Shown piece by piece: positions 6,846 to 10,182 of a DNA stretch of 10,182 bases. Position 1 is the stretch's first letter; each line of letters opens with the position of its first letter. Made by a program: the position numbers and the translations under genes. A model generated the notes under the pieces. The model was given only the letters and a program-made list of their open reading frames with translations. It made no database searches and was not told the origin of the DNA. Source of the stretch: an uncultured Bacteroidales bacterium. GTDB taxonomy: Bacteria; Bacteroidota; Bacteroidia; Bacteroidales; JAUNSR01. The DNA lies in NCBI GenBank assembly GCA_947074245.1, contig CAMTOW010000038.1, positions 1-10,182 of the forward strand, given 5' to 3'.

Positions 6846-8837
6846 ATGATTGATCAGGCTACCATAGACCGTATTATTGATACCGCCCAGATTGTGGACG
6901 TCGTTTCCGACTATGTATCGTTGAAGCGTCGCGGTGCCAATTACATCGGTTTATGCCCGTTCCACAATGAGAAGACGCCCTCATTCAGCGTTTCTCCGGC
7001 CAAGAATATCTGCAAATGCTTTAGTTGCGGCAAAGGTGGAAACCCGATCCATTTCATTATGGAACACGAACAACTCACGTTCGTCGAGGCATTACGTTTT
7101 CTGGCAAAGAAATACAACATCGAGATTGAAGAACGAGAATTAAGCACGGAAGAGAAGCAATCTCAGTCCGATCGCGAAGCGATGCTTATTCTTAATTCCT
7201 TCGCTCAGGAACAGTTCACCAAAAACCTGTTCGATACCGAAGAGGGTCGCAATGTCGGGTTGAGCTACTTCCACGAACGTGGTTTCCGCAACGATATCAT
7301 TCGTAAATTCCAATTGGGATATAGCGTCGAACTACGCGACGGCTTTAGCCGCGAAGCACTCAAAGAAGGTTATAATCGCGATTATCTGCTTAAAACCGGT
7401 TTGAGCATGGATGGTCAAAACGGTGTTATCTACGACCGATTCCGCGGAAGGGTGATGTTTCCCATCCATACGCTTTCCGGAAAAGTACTCGCTTTCGGTG
7501 GTCGTATCCTGCGCAAAGCCGATAAGCTGGCTAAGTACGTCAATTCCCCCGAATCGGAGATCTACCACAAAAGCAACGAGCTCTACGGTATCTATTTTGC
7601 AAAAGCCGCCATCCAGAAATACGATCGATGCTTCCTGGTAGAAGGATATACCGACGTATTGTCGATGCATCAGGCCGGTATTGAAAACGTGGTCGCATCT
7701 TCGGGTACGGCTCTCACGCCGGGTCAGATACGTATGATTCATCGCTTTACGCCCAACGTTACCGTTCTTTACGATGGTGATGCCGCCGGTATCAAGGCTT
7801 CGGTCCGAGGGATCGACCTGATCCTGAAGGAAGGTTTGAATGTAAAAGTCGTTTTGCTTCCCGATGGCGAAGACCCCGACTCGTTCTCGCAAAAGCAGAG
7901 TTCAAGCGAATTCCTCAAATACATCGAAGAAAACGAAACCGATTTCATCCGTTTCAAAACCGAACTGCTCACCAGCGAAGCAAAAAACGATCCGATCAAA
8001 AAAGCGGAGATGATATCCGAGATCCTGAAAAGTATCGCCATCATCCCAGATCATATCATCCGCTCGGTTTACATTCGCGAGACCAGCCGCATTCTCGAGA
8101 TGGGCGAAGAGGTGCTTATCGCCGAGATCAATAAAATCAAATTGGGCGAACTCGAAAACGAAAAGAAACCGATGTCGGCTACGGCTCGGGCTTCGTATCA
8201 GGCTCCCCCACCCGCCTCTACCGCCGAACTTCCGGCTCCGGGTCCGGCTCCTGAAGCGGTTCCGTTCCGCTCGTCGGTATTCGATCGGTTCGAACTGGCG
8301 ATCATTCGCTACGTCGTCCGTTATGGCGAACAACCTGTCATGTCGGTTGCCGATGAAGAAACCGGACAGGAATATACCTATCGCGTCATCGATTACGTCA
8401 TTGCCGATCTCAATCAGGATGAAATCGCCTTTCAGCATCCGCTCTATGCCCGAATGCTCCGATATGCCGAAGAAGCTGCTTCTCAGGATAACTTCGTAAG
8501 CGAAACCTTCTTTCTCAATCATCCCGATTCTGAGATCAGTCGTTTGGCGACCGATCTTGCGACTGATCGGTATACCTTGAGCAAGATTCACACGAAATTC
8601 GCCACGATCGATGAAGAGAACGATAAATTGAAAGACCTTGTCCCGCGTGCGCTTTTCGAACTCAAAGATGCGATTATCCGCATGGATATCCGTCTGATCA
8701 ATGATCAGATCAAACAAGCCGGCACCGAAGGCGATATGGAAAAAGTGATGCGTCTGATGGTCAACCTCAACGAGAAGAACGAGATCCGAACGCTTCTTGC
8801 CAAGGAACTCGGCGACCGGATCATTACCCGTTTTTAA
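6846..8837 (+). CDS. dnaG: DNA primase
   Basis: Synthesises RNA primers for chromosome replication and works with the DnaB helicase at the fork. The 663-residue product has the full bacterial layout. The N-terminal CHC2 zinc-binding domain uses C37, H40, C58 and C61 (CPFH...CFSC). The catalytic core has the RNA-polymerase basic region (RFRGRVMFPI at 198-207, AFGGRIL at 216-222). The TOPRIM metal site shows E266 in VEGYTDVL, the YDGDAAG motif (D310, D312) and the LPDGEDPD loop (D340). A low-complexity Pro/Ala linker at about 441-472 leads to a helical C-terminal region from about 475 that should bind the helicase. The ATG at 6846 gives the standard N-terminus (MIDQATIDRIIDTAQIVDVV). Nothing is truncated. 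It is not in the rpsU-dnaG-rpoD arrangement of proteobacteria; it stands alone and is convergent with the transporter gene. Confidence 0.98.
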   Translation: MIDQATIDRIIDTAQIVDVVSDYVSLKRRGANYIGLCPFHNEKTPSFSVSPAKNICKCFSCGKGGNPIHFIMEHEQLTFVEALRFLAKKYNIEIEERELSTEEKQSQSDREAMLILNSFAQEQFTKNLFDTEEGRNVGLSYFHERGFRNDIIRKFQLGYSVELRDGFSREALKEGYNRDYLLKTGLSMDGQNGVIYDRFRGRVMFPIHTLSGKVLAFGGRILRKADKLAKYVNSPESEIYHKSNELYGIYFAKAAIQKYDRCFLVEGYTDVLSMHQAGIENVVASSGTALTPGQIRMIHRFTPNVTVLYDGDAAGIKASVRGIDLILKEGLNVKVVLLPDGEDPDSFSQKQSSSEFLKYIEENETDFIRFKTELLTSEAKNDPIKKAEMISEILKSIAIIPDHIIRSVYIRETSRILEMGEEVLIAEINKIKLGELENEKKPMSATARASYQAPPPASTAELPAPGPAPEAVPFRSSVFDRFELAIIRYVVRYGEQPVMSVADEETGQEYTYRVIDYVIADLNQDEIAFQHPLYARMLRYAEEAASQDNFVSETFFLNHPDSEISRLATDLATDRYTLSKIHTKFATIDEENDKLKDLVPRALFELKDAIIRMDIRLINDQIKQAGTEGDMEKVMRLMVNLNEKNEIRTLLAKELGDRIITRF

Positions 8838-8883
8838 GGAGATCCCGATAGCATCGGATAGTTCAGATATCTAACCGACTCTT

Positions 8884-8900
8884 ACTGCATCATTTGCAGT
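8884..8900. repeat. Small perfect hairpin downstream of dnaG
   Basis: ACTGCA (8884-8889) and TGCAGT (8895-8900) form a 6-bp perfect stem with a 5-nt loop. It has no T tract and sits just before the large shared terminator. It may help stabilise the 3' end of dnaG mRNA or be chance. Confidence 0.35.
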
Positions 8901-8910
8901 ACAAGCAAAT

Positions 8911-8966
8911 ATAAAACAACAGACCCTGCTCCGGATTATTACCGTCAGCAGGGTCTGTTGTTTTAT
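8911..8966. terminator. Shared bidirectional terminator between dnaG and the transporter
   Basis: Two 20-nt arms (8911-8930 and 8947-8966) are perfectly complementary; the core is ACAGACCCTGCT/AGCAGGGTCTGT and the outer part is A/T-rich. The 16-nt loop contains a further CGG/CCG pairing (8932-8934 with 8942-8944). Because the outer arms are A-rich on one side and T-rich on the other, transcripts in both directions end in a U-rich tract. It lies 73 nt after the dnaG stop and 44 nt after the transporter stop, as expected for convergent genes. Confidence 0.9.
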
Positions 8967-9010
8967 GTTCGAAACTATTTTTCTTCTGTTTTGTCCGACT
9001 AGCGGTTTTG

Positions 9011-9922
9011 TCAGCGCACCTCTTTCGCGGCGCGATTCCGTTTGTTGGTCTGCCAAAGCTGAATCGTATTGATAACATTCTGCCAGATCACATAGGCAGC
9101 CGGCGCGAGCGATGCCACCGGATTCAAAAACGCCTGAGTCATCCAAATCGCGAGGATCGTATTTTTCTGACCCAATGCCTGACCGCACGAAATCACATTG
9201 TCCGTCCGTTTCCCGATCGCTTTCCCCACAGCGAATTGCAGACAGCAAATGATCAACGAAGAGGATGCCAGCAAAAATTCCATCTTGAAGTCATGTCGTT
9301 CCAGATGTACCAGCGATGCCACCGTACGCCCCGTTACGATCATCAATGCGAACACCCATAGATAAAACGGCGCTTTCGAGAATCGCAACAACTGATTTTG
9401 CAGTTTCGGAAGCCCGAACCGGATTCCCCACGCTACCAACAATGGCAGAATCAGCAAGGGAAACACTTTGATGAAAATCCGCAGGAAAGCGTCCCAGAAC
9501 GTCAATCCCGGAATGTCTCCGATCCAGGAAAACAAAAATGGAGCCCCGATCGCTACCCCCAAATTGCTCAGCAGGGTAAAACTGGTCAGATAAGCGATAT
9601 TTCCGTTCAGCATTCCCGTAATGACCGCTGCCGATGTTGCCGTCGGAGCCAGGAAGCAAATCATGATTCCCTGCGCTACGATCGGATCCGAATGGCGAAA
9701 CAGCAGATAAAACACACATGCGCTCACCAACTGAATACCGAGCAATAGGAAATGCGACTTGGTGAAACGAATCCCTTTGGGCGATAATTTGCTGAATGTA
9801 AAAAGCAACATAAAAAAAATCAGATACGGCGTAACGACCGATAGATCACTGAAAAAGTCATAAAAAATACCACCTGCCAACATCGCAAGGGGCATCATCC
9901 AATCTTTGATTTTTTGTAACAC
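9011..9922 (-). CDS. Bile acid:sodium symporter (BASS/SBF) family transporter
   Basis: An integral inner-membrane protein of 303 residues with about nine or ten hydrophobic segments (near 11-25, 29-43, 58-75, 81-105, 109-131, 146-169, 184-204, 215-237 and a long stretch at 248-287). The two crossover motifs of the family are recognisable: CFLAPTATSAAVITGML at 89-105, and GQALGQKNTILAIWMTQAFL at 247-266, the discontinuous helices that bind Na+ in ASBT homologues. The family (PF01758) takes up organic anions with sodium; bile acids, pantoate and keto acids are all known substrates, and the one here cannot be told from sequence. The start is GTG at 9922: an in-frame TAA lies three codons upstream, and the first ATG (9898) would remove residues 1-8, which resemble the usual amphipathic N-terminus. 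A TAnnTTTG box lies 26 nt upstream. Confidence 0.85.
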   Translation of the reverse strand: MLQKIKDWMMPLAMLAGGIFYDFFSDLSVVTPYLIFFMLLFTFSKLSPKGIRFTKSHFLLLGIQLVSACVFYLLFRHSDPIVAQGIMICFLAPTATSAAVITGMLNGNIAYLTSFTLLSNLGVAIGAPFLFSWIGDIPGLTFWDAFLRIFIKVFPLLILPLLVAWGIRFGLPKLQNQLLRFSKAPFYLWVFALMIVTGRTVASLVHLERHDFKMEFLLASSSLIICCLQFAVGKAIGKRTDNVISCGQALGQKNTILAIWMTQAFLNPVASLAPAAYVIWQNVINTIQLWQTNKRNRAAKEVR

Positions 9923-9947
9923 GATTCTTTATTATAATTTTATGCTG

Positions 9948-9955
9948 CAAAAGTA
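9948..9955 (-). promoter_or_regulatory. Bacteroidetes-type -7 box upstream of the transporter
   Basis: On the minus strand TACTTTTG, followed by C, matches TAnnTTTG exactly, 25 nt ahead of the GTG start. A possible -33 TTG lies at 9972-9974, but the gap is 16 nt, shorter than the usual 19-21. The transcript would have a leader of about 20 nt. Confidence 0.55.
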
Positions 9956-10030
9956 ATAATTTATAAACTTGCAACATTTTATAAATATTAAATGTTTGAA
10001 CTGTTACAGGTACGTTTACGTAAATATAGA

Positions 10031-10097
10031 ATGACGTTCTTTCTTAAAACAATACTCATTTTATCGTTTCTCCTTCTTTTCATTCCATGGAGATCCC
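10031..10097 (+). CDS. 5' end of a secreted or membrane protein gene, cut by the contig end
   Basis: An ATG at 10031 opens a plus-strand frame of 22 genomic codons: MTFFLKT followed by a strongly hydrophobic stretch (ILILSFLLLFIP). This looks like a signal peptide or N-terminal membrane anchor. Genomic sequence stops near 10097 where adapter begins, so the product is unknown. If the frame is read on through the adapter it makes a 37-codon chimera ending at the TAG at 10142-10144, including the peptide IGRASWRERV; that tail is an artefact. A near-consensus box, TACGTTTA, lies at 10011-10018. Partial gene; no function can be given. Confidence 0.4.
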
Positions 10098-10182
10098 AGA
10101 TCGGAAGAGCGTCGTGGAGGGAAAGAGTGTTAAGATTAGTTTAGTACACTGTGGTCACCGGATAATAAAAAAAATACAAAAA
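10098..10182 (+). other. Illumina TruSeq adapter read-through (non-genomic)
   Basis: Bases 10098-10130 match the 33-nt TruSeq universal adapter read-through beginning AGATCGGAAGAGC, with one mismatch (T to G at 10117). Bases 10131-10138, TAAGATTA, are the reverse complement of TAATCTTA, which I recall as TruSeq HT i5 index D506. Bases 10139-10167 agree with the P5 flow-cell tail at about 20 of 29 positions, and an A-rich run follows, as low-quality read ends do. This segment should be trimmed and carries no biology. Confidence 0.97.

Noticed and set aside
7902..8717. 271-codon minus-strand ORF antisense to dnaG
   Set aside because: A shadow frame within a complete, conserved dnaG; its sequence is biased and matches no family I recognise.
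8906..8913. TATATTTG on the minus strand, matching TAnnTTTG, pointing into the 3' end of dnaG
   Set aside because: It lies inside the edge of the shared terminator, has no -33 TTG at 19-21 nt, and would only make an antisense tail; probably a by-product of the A/T-rich terminator arm.
9011..9922. Arsenite efflux (ACR3) identity for the transporter
   Set aside because: ACR3 is a distant relative in the same superfamily, but the crossover motifs and short length fit BASS/SBF better, and no arsR or arsC gene is nearby.

Overview
The window reads as a Bacteroidales genome or metagenome contig, and it runs to a contig end. Three things point there: two secreted proteins end in type IX secretion (Por) C-terminal sorting domains, an agmatine deiminase / N-carbamoylputrescine amidase pair makes putrescine, and several intergenic regions carry the Bacteroidetes promoter box TAnnTTTG instead of sigma70 boxes and Shine-Dalgarno sites. 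Cleaved-adhesin and sorting domains suggest a Barnesiella/Coprobacter/Porphyromonas-like lineage. The genus cannot be fixed from this sequence.

Layout. Positions 1-1414: a minus-strand secreted repeat protein with its own terminator. Positions 1617-3765: a minus-strand operon, promoter - aguA - aguB - long hairpin terminator, converting agmatine to putrescine. Positions 3985-6366: a plus-strand secreted protein (propeller-like region, two Fn3-like domains, cleaved-adhesin-like domain, sorting domain) and its terminator. Positions 6367-6845: a gene-poor stretch holding a compact minus-strand promoter/short transcript/terminator unit, probably a small RNA, then the dnaG leader. Positions 6846-8837: DNA primase. 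Positions 8911-8966: a perfect 20-bp hairpin serving as a shared terminator between convergent dnaG and a minus-strand bile acid:sodium symporter family transporter (9011-9922). Positions 10031-10097: the start of a plus-strand gene with a signal peptide or membrane anchor.

The last 85 bases (10098-10182) are not genomic. They match Illumina TruSeq adapter read-through: 32 of 33 bases, then an 8-base i5 index, then a degraded P5 tail. Any ORF or element called across that junction is an artefact.

Most of the content is ordinary housekeeping and secretion. The best candidate for something under-described is the short minus-strand RNA unit at 6500-6596. No defence system, mobile element, CRISPR array, tRNA or rRNA was seen.
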